Assembly: GCA_015265235.1 (NCBI GenBank) | Contig: JABZYJ010000010.1 | Location: 1-27,523, forward strand | Reading direction: 5' to 3' | Length of the DNA: 27,523 nucleotides | DNA from: Selenomonas sp. | GTDB taxonomy: Bacteria; Bacillota; Negativicutes; Selenomonadales; Selenomonadaceae | In this document: positions 6,689 through 15,741 of the stretch, in pieces | How the letters are laid out: each line of letters begins with the position of its first letter | Numbering within the stretch: the stretch's first letter is position 1 | Notes under the pieces: model-generated | The model's input: only the letters and a program-made list of their open reading frames with translations | Told to the model about the DNA's origin: nothing | The model's database searches: none | Position numbers and translations under genes: made by a program

Positions 6689-9250
6689 ATGGACATTGCG
6701 GAGCGACTGCAGGAGTTGGCGGAGTGCGGCACATACGGGGAACTTTGTGCGGAAGCACGGGCATATCTTGCACGCAACACAGCGGAACAGGACGAGGATA
6801 CGGCCTATATGGTGCGTGTACGCCTCGGTGAGACATTGCTCGCACTGTCGGCAGAGGCCTTCGACGCCGAAGGCTATGCGGAGGGCGTGCGCCTTTTGAT
6901 GACGGCGTACAATGAGCGCGGCAATACGGGCCTCTTTGAGCTGCTCTCTTCCGTTGTGTATCAGCCCAATGAGGCGGCGCTGCGGGAGAACTACGCCGAA
7001 AATTGCCGTGCATTTGCCCTGCTGCGCCCCGATGCAGCTTTGCCGGACTACGATCATCTTCCTGTGCTTTGCTTTCCCATATCCAATACAAACGCGGTGC
7101 TCTTTACAAAGGAGCATCGGCGTTTTCTTATGGGGGAACGGGAAGACGGCTGGCAGATGCTCGATCATGCGCTGCTCTTTTCTCATGATGATGCGGACGA
7201 ACTGACGCGGGCGGCAGAACGCTTTTCACGCGCTGTACGCGATGCGCGTGTGCAGGAATGCGCCGCACAGCTCATGGATGCGATGCAGCGGAATGACTTT
7301 GGTACGACGATGCAGCGCTGTGCCGAGGAGTATCATCGGCTCTGTCCCGAGGGCGAGGAATATGAGCTCTTCCGTGCAGAGGAAGCTCTTGCACGGAAGG
7401 ATATGGAGGCGGCACTTTCCTATGGGAAGGCAGCGTACAACAAACGGAAGATGAGTCCACATGCGTGTGCTGTGCTCTCCCGTGTGTATCAGCAGACGGG
7501 ATGTCCGGATCGTGCCATGCTCTTTATGATGCTGTCGGTGGATCGAGATTATCTCAGCTTTCCGGAAGATCCTGATGCGATGGAGAATTGTATCTATGCA
7601 CTCAAGGCAGCTTTTACGAATGCACAGTTTGCACCGTTCATCACCGATGTAGTGATAGATTCTCATGGAGTCACGAAAAAATTCTGGATTCATGTGTGTG
7701 AGGAGCTTCCGCGTTTTTCTGATGCGCTGCCGCGCTATCGTACCGGGCTCTACAATCCCTATGGGGTCATGTTTATCAAAAGCAAAGTCATTGACCTAAT
7801 GAATCCGGCAATGAAGCAATATAATTATCCAATTGTGGATGATTTTGTCTTCGATATCGTGAAGGCAGATGAGACCTCGGAGATTTGTGTCATGCCGCAG
7901 GGGCACGCAGAGATTCTTCCGCTTGCGGCGAAAGAGGATAAACAAAAAATCTCGATCCATGCGGAAAACATGGATCGAACGATGCAGCTCAGTTGCGGTG
8001 AGTTTAATTTTTATCGCGTGGAGGAGCCGACGACGTTTCGTTCGGCTTCCCCCTTTCTCGTCGGGGAGCCGATTGCTCTGCAACACAGCCCACAGCGCAG
8101 GAAATTTGTGCTGAATATTCTCGCTGATGGTCTTGCATGGCATGCTCTGCGGGATGAGGCAGAAGAACTGATGCCAAATCTTCTGCGTTTCTTTTCTGCG
8201 GGGATCATTTTTGAAAATAATTTCAGTGCTTCGGAGTATACGTATCCGTCGCTTGCGAGTATCGAGACAGGGCTGTATCAGCATCATACGCAGATTGCAC
8301 GACCGGGAGTGCCCTTTGCGCTCGACCCGTCCATTGTGACGCTGTCCGAGCAGATGAAGCATCTCGGCTACTATTGTACCAATATTCAGGGGGATGGAGA
8401 GGGAATCTACAACGGTGCAACACGCGGGCATGACCGTCTGATTGTCAATCATTGGATGGAGCGTACAGCGGACGGTGTGGAGCGTATCATACGTCATCTT
8501 CAGACCTTTGATGAGTGCGATAACTTTCTTTTTATGCACAGCGCAGATACTCATCCTTATAATGCGGACATCAGTATGTCAGCTCATGCGTCGGTACATA
8601 TGCCGCTCGCTGATGTTCTGCAGCCGCAGGATCGAGGCGCTTCTGTATTTTTGAAGAAAAACCCGCTGAGCCAATATGTCAATCGCAGTGAGGTGTGCGC
8701 AGCAGACCGCCAGCTCGGCTATCTTTTTGATTACATTACCACGCACTATGACGACGATGAGTACATCGTGCTGGTCTATTCGGATCATGGATGTTCTGTT
8801 CATGCACGCAGTCCGTACCTCCTCAGTGAGGAGCAGACGGGCGCGGCACTGATGGTGCGGGGCGCGGGGGTGCCGGCACGCGGGTGCGTGGACGAGCTGA
8901 CGAGTACGGTGGACATCTACAAGATCCTCGGTAAACTCGCGGGCTATCCGATTGATGCACCGTATCTTGACGGGAATCTTCCGGAGGTGCTCGGCGGACA
9001 GCGGCGTGCCTATACGGTCAGCAACTCCATCTATCCCGGACAGACGTATAAGATCTGCGTGCGCACGGAGCAGCATGCATTTCATCTCGAGACGACGGAA
9101 TTTACGCGTGAGGATGGGACGGTATCGTTGGATTCATATACCTACCATATTCACGAGCGAAATGACGACTATCGTGAGATATTTGACGATGCACTGGCGC
9201 GGCAGTTCCTTGACATTGTGTGGGACTATACCAAGAGCTTTCGTCGGTAA
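6689..9250 (+). CDS. Large soluble protein with helical N-terminus and alkaline-phosphatase/sulfatase-superfamily domain
   Basis: An 853-residue protein with no signal peptide or membrane helix visible, so probably cytoplasmic. Residues 1-330 look like helical hairpins of TPR type. Residues 330-470 are a mixed linker. Residues 470-790 resemble the sulfatase/phosphoglycerol-transferase fold: a metal-type Asp in 'ILADGLAWHAL' (D480), a candidate nucleophile in 'SEYTYPSLAS' (T518), 'HSADTHPY' (H617, D620, H622) and 'YSDHG' (D699, H700). The substrate is unknown; transfer or removal of phosphate-type groups on a glycan is possible. The gene follows the fhs end by 23 bases and is closed by a hairpin terminator. 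Its middle is clearly richer in A+T than its neighbours, which may mean acquisition by transfer. Confidence 0.72.
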   Translation: MDIAERLQELAECGTYGELCAEARAYLARNTAEQDEDTAYMVRVRLGETLLALSAEAFDAEGYAEGVRLLMTAYNERGNTGLFELLSSVVYQPNEAALRENYAENCRAFALLRPDAALPDYDHLPVLCFPISNTNAVLFTKEHRRFLMGEREDGWQMLDHALLFSHDDADELTRAAERFSRAVRDARVQECAAQLMDAMQRNDFGTTMQRCAEEYHRLCPEGEEYELFRAEEALARKDMEAALSYGKAAYNKRKMSPHACAVLSRVYQQTGCPDRAMLFMMLSVDRDYLSFPEDPDAMENCIYALKAAFTNAQFAPFITDVVIDSHGVTKKFWIHVCEELPRFSDALPRYRTGLYNPYGVMFIKSKVIDLMNPAMKQYNYPIVDDFVFDIVKADETSEICVMPQGHAEILPLAAKEDKQKISIHAENMDRTMQLSCGEFNFYRVEEPTTFRSASPFLVGEPIALQHSPQRRKFVLNILADGLAWHALRDEAEELMPNLLRFFSAGIIFENNFSASEYTYPSLASIETGLYQHHTQIARPGVPFALDPSIVTLSEQMKHLGYYCTNIQGDGEGIYNGATRGHDRLIVNHWMERTADGVERIIRHLQTFDECDNFLFMHSADTHPYNADISMSAHASVHMPLADVLQPQDRGASVFLKKNPLSQYVNRSEVCAADRQLGYLFDYITTHYDDDEYIVLVYSDHGCSVHARSPYLLSEEQTGAALMVRGAGVPARGCVDELTSTVDIYKILGKLAGYPIDAPYLDGNLPEVLGGQRRAYTVSNSIYPGQTYKICVRTEQHAFHLETTEFTREDGTVSLDSYTYHIHERNDDYREIFDDALARQFLDIVWDYTKSFRR

Positions 9251-9338
9251 ATCATCGGAAAACGCCGTGCTCGGGTCTGCATCTTGCAAAAAACGCGGTT
9301 TTGTGCTACTCTAACGAGTGCAATTCATAGATGAGCGG

Positions 9339-9373
9339 ACGCCTTCGTCCCTGCGGGACGAGGGCGTTTCTTT
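9339..9373 (+). terminator. Hairpin terminator between the sulfatase-like gene and valS
   Basis: A 13-bp stem with one G-U pair (9339-9351 with 9355-9367), a TGC loop and a T-rich tail (TTCTTT). It ends only two bases before the valS ribosome site GGGAGG (9375-9380). It may end the upstream transcript or act as an attenuator in the valS leader. Confidence 0.75.
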
Positions 9374-9389
9374 CGGGAGGAATAGATTG

Positions 9390-12053
9390 ATGAGTCAGGA
9401 ATCCGGTGCCAACATTCCAAAGACGTACGACCCGCAGAGCTTTGAGCGGAAATGGTATGACTACTGGGAGCAGCATAAGCTCTTTCACGACGAGGCAGAC
9501 GAGAGCCGTACGCCGTACAGCGTGGTGATCCCGCCGCCGAACGTGACGGGGCAGCTCCACATGGGACACGCCCTTGACAATACGCTGCAGGACATCCTCG
9601 TGCGCTACCAGCGGATGCGCGGCAAGAATGTGGTCTGGATCCCGGGCTGCGACCATGCGGGCATCGCAACGCAGGCAAAGGTGGAGGCAGCACTGCGCGA
9701 GGAGGGCACGACGCGCTTTGACCTCGGCAGAGAGAAGTTCCTCACGCGTGTCTGGGACTGGAAGCAGCAGTACGGCGACCGCATCATGTATCAGCTGCGG
9801 ATGCTCGGCGCATCCTGTGACTGGGACCGCGAGCGGTTCACGATGGACGAGGGATGTTCCCGCGCCGTGCGCGAGGTCTTTGTCAGTCTCTATGAGCAGG
9901 GCCTGATCTATCAGGGGACGCGCATCACGAACTGGTGCCCCTCCTGCATGACGGCGATCTCGGACATCGAGGTCGAGCATGAGACGGAGGCGGGACACCT
10001 CTGGCATCTGCGCTATCCGATTGAGGGCACGGACGACTATGTGGAGATCGCGACGACGCGCCCCGAGACGATGTTCGGTGATACGGGCGTGGCGGTACAC
10101 CCCGATGATGAACGGTACAAGGCACTCGTCGGCAAGACGCTGATCCTGCCCGTGGTGGGACGCCGCATCCCGCTCTTTGCCGATGCCTACGTCGATCCTG
10201 CCTTCGGAACGGGCGCAGTCAAGGTGACGCCCGCGCACGATCCGAACGACTTTGAAATGGGACAGCGGCACGATCTTGAGCAGATCATCGTCATCAATGC
10301 CGACGGCACGATGAACGAGAACGCGGGACGCTATGCGGGGATGGACCGCTATGCGTGCCGTAAGGCACTCGTGAAGGAGCTCGAGGAAACGGGCGCCCTC
10401 GTGCGCACGGAACAGCATGAGCACGCCGTCGGACATTGCTCGCGCTGCAAGACGACGATCGAGCCGCTCGTATCGAAGCAGTGGTTCGTCCGCATGGAGG
10501 GCCTCGCGAGGCCCGCGATTGAGGCGGTGCGCGACGGCAGGATCCGCTTTGTCCCCGAGCGCTTTACGAAAATCTACGAAAACTGGCTTGAAAATATTCG
10601 TGACTGGTGCATCTCGCGCCAGCTCTGGTGGGGACACCGCATCCCCGCGTGGCACTGTGCGCACTGCGGCGAGACCTCCGTGTCGCGCGACGACCTCACG
10701 GCGTGCCCGCACTGCGGCAGCACGGACATCCACCAAGATGAGGACGTGCTCGATACGTGGTTCAGCTCCGGCCAACCGAGCGTCTCAAACGGCCAGAGGC
10801 CGGAGCAGACGGTCGATCTGCGCCATTTCTACCCGACGTCGGTGCTCGTGACGGGCTATGACATCATCTTCTTCTGGGTGGCGCGCATGGTCATGATGGG
10901 GCTGCGCTTCGGCGGCGATGTGCCGTTCCGCGATGTCTTTATCCACGGACTCGTGCGCGACAGCGAGGGGCGCAAGATGTCGAAATCCCTCGGCAACGGC
11001 ATCGACCCCGTGGAGGTCATTGAAAAGTACGGTGCGGATACGCTCCGCTTCATGCTCATCACGGGCAATACGCCCGGCAACGACATGCGCTTCTACTGGG
11101 AGCGCGTCGAGGCGGCGCGCAATTTTGCAAACAAGATCTGGAATGCCTCGCGCTACATGCTGATGAATCTCGAGGGATCGGACGCATCGTTCGTACCGAC
11201 GGCGGAGGACTATACGCTTGCCGACCGCTGGATCCTCTCGCGCGTGGAGGAGACGACGCGCGATGTGACGGCGAACCTCGAGCACTACGAGCTCGGTGAG
11301 GCGGGACGCACGATCTACGAGTTCCTGTGGAGCGAGTTCTGCGACTGGTACATCGAGCTGACGAAGGCACGCCTCTATGACAAGGAGAATGTCCGCGCGA
11401 AGAATACGGCGCTCTATGTCCTGCGTACCGTACTCGAGCGTACGATGCGCCTCCTGCATCCCTTCATGCCCTTCCTCACAGAGGAGATCTGGCAGAAGCT
11501 GCCGCACGAGGGCGAGAGCATCATGCGTGCGCCGTGGCCGGAGGTCACGGAATCCGCCATCGACACGGCGGCAGAGCAGGCGATGACTGCGATCATGGAG
11601 GTCATTAAGACGACGCGCAACCTGCGTGCGGAGCTCGGCACGCCGCCGAGCAAAAAGAGCACGCTCATTCTGCGCGTGCGTGACGCGGCGCTCGCTGATG
11701 TGTTTGCCGCGCACGAGGACTACTTCTTTGCCCTCGCATCCGCTTCGGAGGTCTCCTTCCTTGCGGCGGATGCCCCCGATCCGGAAAATGTCGTGACGGG
11801 GGCACTCGCGGGGGCGGCGGTCTACCTGCCGCTCGCGGGGCTGATTGATGTGGAGAAGGAGACGGCGCGCCTGACGAAGGAGCGTGCAAATCTCGAGAAG
11901 GAGATCGCGCGCCTGACGGGCAAACTCTCGAACGAGGGCTTTACATCGAAGGCTCCTGCCGCCGTCGTCGCCGCAGAGCGCGAGAAACTGGCGGGCTACG
12001 AGGAGAAGATCGCCCTCATACGGACGCGCCTCACGGATCTTGAGAAGCTCTGA
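9390..12053 (+). CDS. valS: Valyl-tRNA synthetase
   Basis: An 887-residue class I aminoacyl-tRNA synthetase that charges tRNA-Val. The HIGH motif is HMGH at residues 57-60 after 'PPPNVTGQL', and KMSKS is at 529-533. The editing domain lies between them. CxxC pairs in 'CAHCGE' and 'CPHCGS' (about residues 430-450) form a zinc-ribbon-like insert. The last ~65 residues form the Lys/Glu-rich coiled coil typical of ValRS. ATG 9390 is chosen because it lies nine bases after GGGAGG; the frame is open further upstream to 9318, but that stretch overlaps the hairpin. folC follows nine bases after the stop. Confidence 0.97.
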   Translation: MSQESGANIPKTYDPQSFERKWYDYWEQHKLFHDEADESRTPYSVVIPPPNVTGQLHMGHALDNTLQDILVRYQRMRGKNVVWIPGCDHAGIATQAKVEAALREEGTTRFDLGREKFLTRVWDWKQQYGDRIMYQLRMLGASCDWDRERFTMDEGCSRAVREVFVSLYEQGLIYQGTRITNWCPSCMTAISDIEVEHETEAGHLWHLRYPIEGTDDYVEIATTRPETMFGDTGVAVHPDDERYKALVGKTLILPVVGRRIPLFADAYVDPAFGTGAVKVTPAHDPNDFEMGQRHDLEQIIVINADGTMNENAGRYAGMDRYACRKALVKELEETGALVRTEQHEHAVGHCSRCKTTIEPLVSKQWFVRMEGLARPAIEAVRDGRIRFVPERFTKIYENWLENIRDWCISRQLWWGHRIPAWHCAHCGETSVSRDDLTACPHCGSTDIHQDEDVLDTWFSSGQPSVSNGQRPEQTVDLRHFYPTSVLVTGYDIIFFWVARMVMMGLRFGGDVPFRDVFIHGLVRDSEGRKMSKSLGNGIDPVEVIEKYGADTLRFMLITGNTPGNDMRFYWERVEAARNFANKIWNASRYMLMNLEGSDASFVPTAEDYTLADRWILSRVEETTRDVTANLEHYELGEAGRTIYEFLWSEFCDWYIELTKARLYDKENVRAKNTALYVLRTVLERTMRLLHPFMPFLTEEIWQKLPHEGESIMRAPWPEVTESAIDTAAEQAMTAIMEVIKTTRNLRAELGTPPSKKSTLILRVRDAALADVFAAHEDYFFALASASEVSFLAADAPDPENVVTGALAGAAVYLPLAGLIDVEKETARLTKERANLEKEIARLTGKLSNEGFTSKAPAAVVAAEREKLAGYEEKIALIRTRLTDLEKL

Positions 12054-12062
12054 GGTGATTCG

Positions 12063-13364
12063 ATGAACTACGAGGAGTCACTGCACTATCTGGATGAATT
12101 GAATACCTTCGGCATCCGCCTCGGCCTCACGCGCATGGAGGAGCTGTGTGCGCGGCTCGGACATCCCGAGCGCAGCTATCGCGTCATTCATATCGCAGGG
12201 ACAAACGGCAAGGGCTCCGTCACGCAGATGATGGACGCCGTATGTCGTGCGTCCGGCATCCGCTCCGGGCGGTACCTCTCGCCGCATCTCATCTCCTATA
12301 CGGAGCGCATGAGCGTCGGGGGAGAGGAGATCAGCGAGGAGCAGTTTGCGGCGCTTCTCACGCGCGTGCGTGCGGCGGCGGATGCCATGACGGCGGAGGG
12401 ACATGAACATCCCACGCAGTTTGAGGCACTGACGGCACTCGCCTTCCTCTATTTTGCCGAGGAAAAGGTAGAGGTCGCCGTGATTGAAACGGGCCTCGGC
12501 GGACTGCTCGACTCGACGAACGTCGTCCTGCCCGAGCTGACGATCATCACCAATGTGGCGATGGATCATGCCGACCGCTGCGGCGGCACGCTCGCAGGGA
12601 TCGCGGAGCACAAGGCGGGCATCATCAAGGAGGGCGTGCCCGTCATCACGGCGGCGGCAGGCGAGCCGCTCACGATCATCGCGGCGCGTGCGGAGGAGCT
12701 GGGGGCCGACCTCTTTGTTTTCGGCGAGGACTTTTCCGCACAGATGCTGCGCGCGGAGAGCGGCGGGCAGTACGTCGCCTTCCACTCCGTCGTCTCCCGT
12801 GAGCCGGCGCCGTTTGAGATGGCACTCGCGGGACCCTATCAGGCGGAGAACGCCGCACTCGCCATCATGGCGGCAGAGCTCATGGCGCGCGAGGACGCAC
12901 GCGTCACGGAGGACGCCGTACGCACGGCGCTGCGCACGGTGCATCATCCTGCACGCTTTGAGATCCTCTCCTGCGGGGGGCAGACCGTCGTTGTGGACGG
13001 TGCGCATAACCCCGCCGGGATGCAGGCACTGCGCGCGGGGCTCGATGCCTATTTCCCCGCGCAGCCGCGCGTCTTTCTGCTCGGCATCCTGAAGGACAAG
13101 GACATCGACCACATGCTTGCGATCCTTCTGCGCCCCGGCGATCAGGTCGTGACCGTGCGCCCCAACTCGGAGCGCGCGGCGGGCGCAGATCTCGTCGCCG
13201 CTGTGGCGGCGGGCATGGGGGCGGTCACACATGCGGCAGGCGATCCTGCGGCGGGGCTCGCAGAGGCTCGCGTGCGCGCACGTGCGGCGGATGCGTTGCT
13301 CGTTGCGGCGGGCTCGCTCTATCTCGTGGGCGGCATCCGCGCCATGCTCCTTGCGGGGAGGTGA
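12063..13364 (+). CDS. folC: Folylpolyglutamate synthase / dihydrofolate synthase
   Basis: A 433-residue Mur-ligase-family enzyme that adds glutamate to folates in an ATP-dependent reaction in the cytosol. Motifs are the P-loop 'GTNGKGS' (residues 46-52), 'SPHLISYTERM', 'ETGLGGLLDSTN' with metal- and folate-binding residues, and 'VVDGAHNPAGM' in the C-terminal domain. Length is normal. The start lies five bases after GAGGTG, and the stop at 13364 lies four bases before the next start, so translation is probably coupled along valS-folC-ligase. With folD and fhs in the same window it adds to a local cluster of folate functions. Confidence 0.95.
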   Translation: MNYEESLHYLDELNTFGIRLGLTRMEELCARLGHPERSYRVIHIAGTNGKGSVTQMMDAVCRASGIRSGRYLSPHLISYTERMSVGGEEISEEQFAALLTRVRAAADAMTAEGHEHPTQFEALTALAFLYFAEEKVEVAVIETGLGGLLDSTNVVLPELTIITNVAMDHADRCGGTLAGIAEHKAGIIKEGVPVITAAAGEPLTIIAARAEELGADLFVFGEDFSAQMLRAESGGQYVAFHSVVSREPAPFEMALAGPYQAENAALAIMAAELMAREDARVTEDAVRTALRTVHHPARFEILSCGGQTVVVDGAHNPAGMQALRAGLDAYFPAQPRVFLLGILKDKDIDHMLAILLRPGDQVVTVRPNSERAAGADLVAAVAAGMGAVTHAAGDPAAGLAEARVRARAADALLVAAGSLYLVGGIRAMLLAGR

Positions 13365-13368
13365 CCTC

Positions 13369-14721
13369 ATGAGACAGGAAAAGGACTACTTCCGTGAGCG
13401 GCGGCGCACGCTGCGCCGCACGCGCTGGAGCGAACGTATGGCGCGCGCGATGCAGTATGCGCTCATCGCAGAGGCGTTTCTGATTCCGCTCGTGCCGCTC
13501 GCGGCGATGGCGGTGCTCCTCGTCGGCTGCGCGGCGCTTTGCGTGCGCCTACGCATCGATGCGGACTTTCACCTGCGGCGTCTGCCGTACGATGCACCCG
13601 CGCTCCTCTTTGTCGTGATCGCCTTCCTGTCGGTCGCCGTCGCGCCCGACATGGCGTTCAGCTTTTACAACTACTCCCATCTCGTGCCGATCTATGCGCT
13701 CACCTATTTGCTTACGGGGCAGGCCCTGCGGAGCGCAGAGGAGCTGCGCCCCGTCGTCATCGCTATGGCGGCGGCGGCGGTATTCGTCATCCTCTACGGC
13801 TTTTATCAGTTCATCTTCGGCATCGACATCTCCGCGATGAAATGGGTGGACGGTGCATCGTTCCCCGAGCTGTCGAAGCGTGTCTTCTCGACATGGGAAA
13901 ATCCGAACATCCTCGCGGGCTACCTTGACATCGTCGTCTGCCTGGCACTCGGGCTGGCGGTCGGCCTCTCGGGCTGGCGGCGCGGCCTCTCGCTCACGAT
14001 CCTCGTCCTCGCGCTCGCGTGCCTCGGCATGACCTACGCGCGCGGCGCATGCCTCGTGATCGCCGTCATCTTGGCGGGCTATGGCATCCTGCGCGACTGG
14101 CGCGTGCTCCTCGGCATCGTCGTCATCGGTGCGGGCATCCTCTTCTTTGACCCCGTGCTCTCGGATCGTCTGCTCTCCGTCTTTACGCGAATTGACACCT
14201 CCTCGGAGATGCGGCTCGCCTTCTGGGAGAGCACCGTGGCGATGGTGCTCGACCATCCCTTTCTCGGCATTGGCTGGGCCATGTACTTCATGGTCTATCC
14301 CGAGTACGACTTCTATCTGCAGGGGGCACCCGTCAAGATCGTTCACGCGCACAATATGTATCTGAACTATGCGGCGGAGATCGGCATCCCCGGAGCACTC
14401 GCCTTCTTCTGGTTCTTCTTCGGCTCGCTGCTGCTCGCCTTCCGCCTGCCGCGCAAAACCCCGCCGTGGGCGGATGTGCTCGCGGCACACGAACACGAGT
14501 GGCACGCCGTCGCCGATGTGCGTGAGGCACTCATGGCATGGCGCAGCAAAAAATTTGTGGAGGGCTTTGCCCTCGGCATCGGGCTCGCCATGCTCTCCGT
14601 TGCCCTGAACGGGATCACGGATCATCTTCTCTTTAATATACCGTCCTCTATGCTGCTCTGGATGCTCGCCGCGATGGCTGCGGCCGTGCACACGATGGCG
14701 GGGGAGATGAAGGAAGGATAA
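13369..14721 (+). CDS. O-antigen ligase / polymerase family membrane protein
   Basis: A membrane protein of 450 residues with about ten to twelve hydrophobic segments, preceded by a very basic 25-residue cytoplasmic end. It carries the Wzy_C/RfaL signature: 'WENPNILAGYLDIVV' in the first half, and a periplasmic loop with 'HPFLGIGWAMYF' and 'HAHNMYLNYAAEIGIPG', including the conserved His. Such enzymes polymerise or ligate lipid-linked glycans at the outer face of the inner membrane; the exact glycan is not shown by the sequence. ATG 13369 follows a strong GGAGGTGA site by about five bases. rex starts two bases after the stop. Confidence 0.88.
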   Translation: MRQEKDYFRERRRTLRRTRWSERMARAMQYALIAEAFLIPLVPLAAMAVLLVGCAALCVRLRIDADFHLRRLPYDAPALLFVVIAFLSVAVAPDMAFSFYNYSHLVPIYALTYLLTGQALRSAEELRPVVIAMAAAAVFVILYGFYQFIFGIDISAMKWVDGASFPELSKRVFSTWENPNILAGYLDIVVCLALGLAVGLSGWRRGLSLTILVLALACLGMTYARGACLVIAVILAGYGILRDWRVLLGIVVIGAGILFFDPVLSDRLLSVFTRIDTSSEMRLAFWESTVAMVLDHPFLGIGWAMYFMVYPEYDFYLQGAPVKIVHAHNMYLNYAAEIGIPGALAFFWFFFGSLLLAFRLPRKTPPWADVLAAHEHEWHAVADVREALMAWRSKKFVEGFALGIGLAMLSVALNGITDHLLFNIPSSMLLWMLAAMAAAVHTMAGEMKEG

Positions 14722-14723
14722 CT

Positions 14724-15386
14724 ATGCAGGAACATCCATCGATATCCAAGGCAACTGTCGATCGCCTGCCGCGCTACTACCGCTGTCTGCGGCAGCTTAG
14801 TGATGAGGGCGTCAGCATCGCCTCCTCCGAGGAACTCGGCCGCCGCCTCTCGATCAATCCCGAGCAGATCCGCAAGGATCTCACCGCCTTCGGGCAGTTC
14901 GGTAAAAAGGGCGTCGGTTACTACGTCGCAGAGCTCAAGGAGAGCATCGGCGGCATCCTTGGCCTCGACCAGCACCTCAGTCTCGCCATCGTCGGCATGG
15001 GGCATCTGGGCGCGGCGCTTGCAAACTATCAGGGCATCGAGCGTCTCGGTTTTCGCCTTGCGGCGATCTTTGACAGCAACCCCGTCGTCATTGGTACGCG
15101 CGTCGGAGAGCGGCGTGTGGAGGACATCGCCTATCTCGCGGAGATCGTCGCCGAGCGCAGCATCCAGATCGGCGTGATCGCCGTCCCCGCTGCACACGCC
15201 CAGCATGTGGCGGATCAGCTCGTCGCGGCGGGCATCAGCGGGATCTGGAACTTTGCCCCCGTGAAGCTGCACGTGCCGCCGTCCGTCCCCTTCGTCAGCG
15301 AGGATCTCTCGGTGGGACTGAGCGCGCTCTCCTACTACCTGACGCATCGCAGCACGGAAAATGACGTGTTGTCTGAAAAAAAATAA
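14724..15386 (+). CDS. rex: Redox-sensing transcriptional repressor Rex
   Basis: A 220-residue repressor that senses the NADH/NAD+ ratio. Residues 1-80 form the winged-helix DNA-binding domain ('LPRYYRCLRQL', 'RRLSINPEQIRKDLTAFGQFGKKGVGY'). The Rossmann domain starts at 'IVGMGHLGAA' (G91-G96). The C-terminal 'VSEDLSVGLSALSYYL' is the domain-swap helix. Length and motifs are standard. It directly follows the O-antigen ligase gene and is closed by a strong terminator, so it is the last gene of that transcript. The propionate fermentation module immediately downstream is a plausible target in a fermenter, but I see no clear full Rex operator near it. Confidence 0.96.
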   Translation: MQEHPSISKATVDRLPRYYRCLRQLSDEGVSIASSEELGRRLSINPEQIRKDLTAFGQFGKKGVGYYVAELKESIGGILGLDQHLSLAIVGMGHLGAALANYQGIERLGFRLAAIFDSNPVVIGTRVGERRVEDIAYLAEIVAERSIQIGVIAVPAAHAQHVADQLVAAGISGIWNFAPVKLHVPPSVPFVSEDLSVGLSALSYYLTHRSTENDVLSEKK

Positions 15387-15430
15387 AGGAAGAATAAATA
15401 CTTTTCCTCTTTTTTCACAAATTCACAGAA

Positions 15431-15466
15431 AATGCCGTCAATGTAATCTTGACGGCATTTTTTTTT
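15431..15466 (+). terminator. Rho-independent terminator after rex
   Basis: An 11-bp perfect stem (AATGCCGTCAA, 15431-15441, with 15449-15459), a 7-base loop and a run of nine T. It clearly separates the valS-rex transcript from the propionate module. Confidence 0.95.
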
Positions 15467-15664
15467 CGTGATATTCTTAGGAAAGATATAATTGGCGTAG
15501 AGAGGTACGATAATCTACAGTTATTTCGGATACCCCATACAGCCCCTATTTACGGGGGGGTTTACGAGAAAACAGAGGGATTCAAGATTGCTGTCAAAAT
15601 TATATGCCGACTGCGTCAGGAGAGTATTCATGGGTGACGGCGGTAAGGAAAACATGAAACAAAA

Positions 15665-15692
15665 ATCACAGTCATGAGACATGTGCTGTGAT
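15665..15692 (+). promoter_or_regulatory. Inverted repeat in the leader of the CoA-transferase gene
   Basis: ATCACAG (15665-15671) and CTGTGAT (15686-15692) are perfect inverted arms; an inner CATG/CATG pair with an AGA loop extends the hairpin. It lies about 35 bases upstream of the ribosome binding site. It could be an operator or an RNA hairpin; the protein or signal is unknown. Confidence 0.4.
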
Positions 15693-15741
15693 GATTCGTG
15701 TGTTCCGCGTGCTGTCCGCTGTATCTGAGGGAGGTTATTCT

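Larger units (their letters stand above)
15387..15741 (+). other. Intergenic region between rex and the CoA-transferase gene
   Basis: This 355-base, A+T-rich gap holds the rex terminator (15431-15466), a perfect -10-like TATAAT at 15487-15492 with only a weak -35 about 17 bases upstream, and an inverted repeat at 15665-15692. It is the most likely promoter and leader region of the propionate operon. No convincing small gene or known riboswitch class was recognised; in particular no B12 box was seen. Confidence 0.5.

Noticed and set aside
9251..9389. T-box riboswitch upstream of valS
   Set aside because: Only a terminator-like hairpin is present; the conserved T-box sequence and specifier stem are not seen.
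15408..15435. Rex operator next to rex (TTCACAA and TTCACAG)
   Set aside because: The two half-sites are in direct rather than inverted orientation and no TTGTGAA half is present.
15449..15637. Small 62-codon open frame in the gap before the CoA-transferase gene
   Set aside because: It starts inside the rex terminator, has no ribosome site and its sequence does not look like a protein family.
15487..15741. Cobalamin riboswitch ahead of the B12-dependent operon
   Set aside because: A short stretch near 15610 slightly resembles a B12 box, but the conserved core and stems could not be found.
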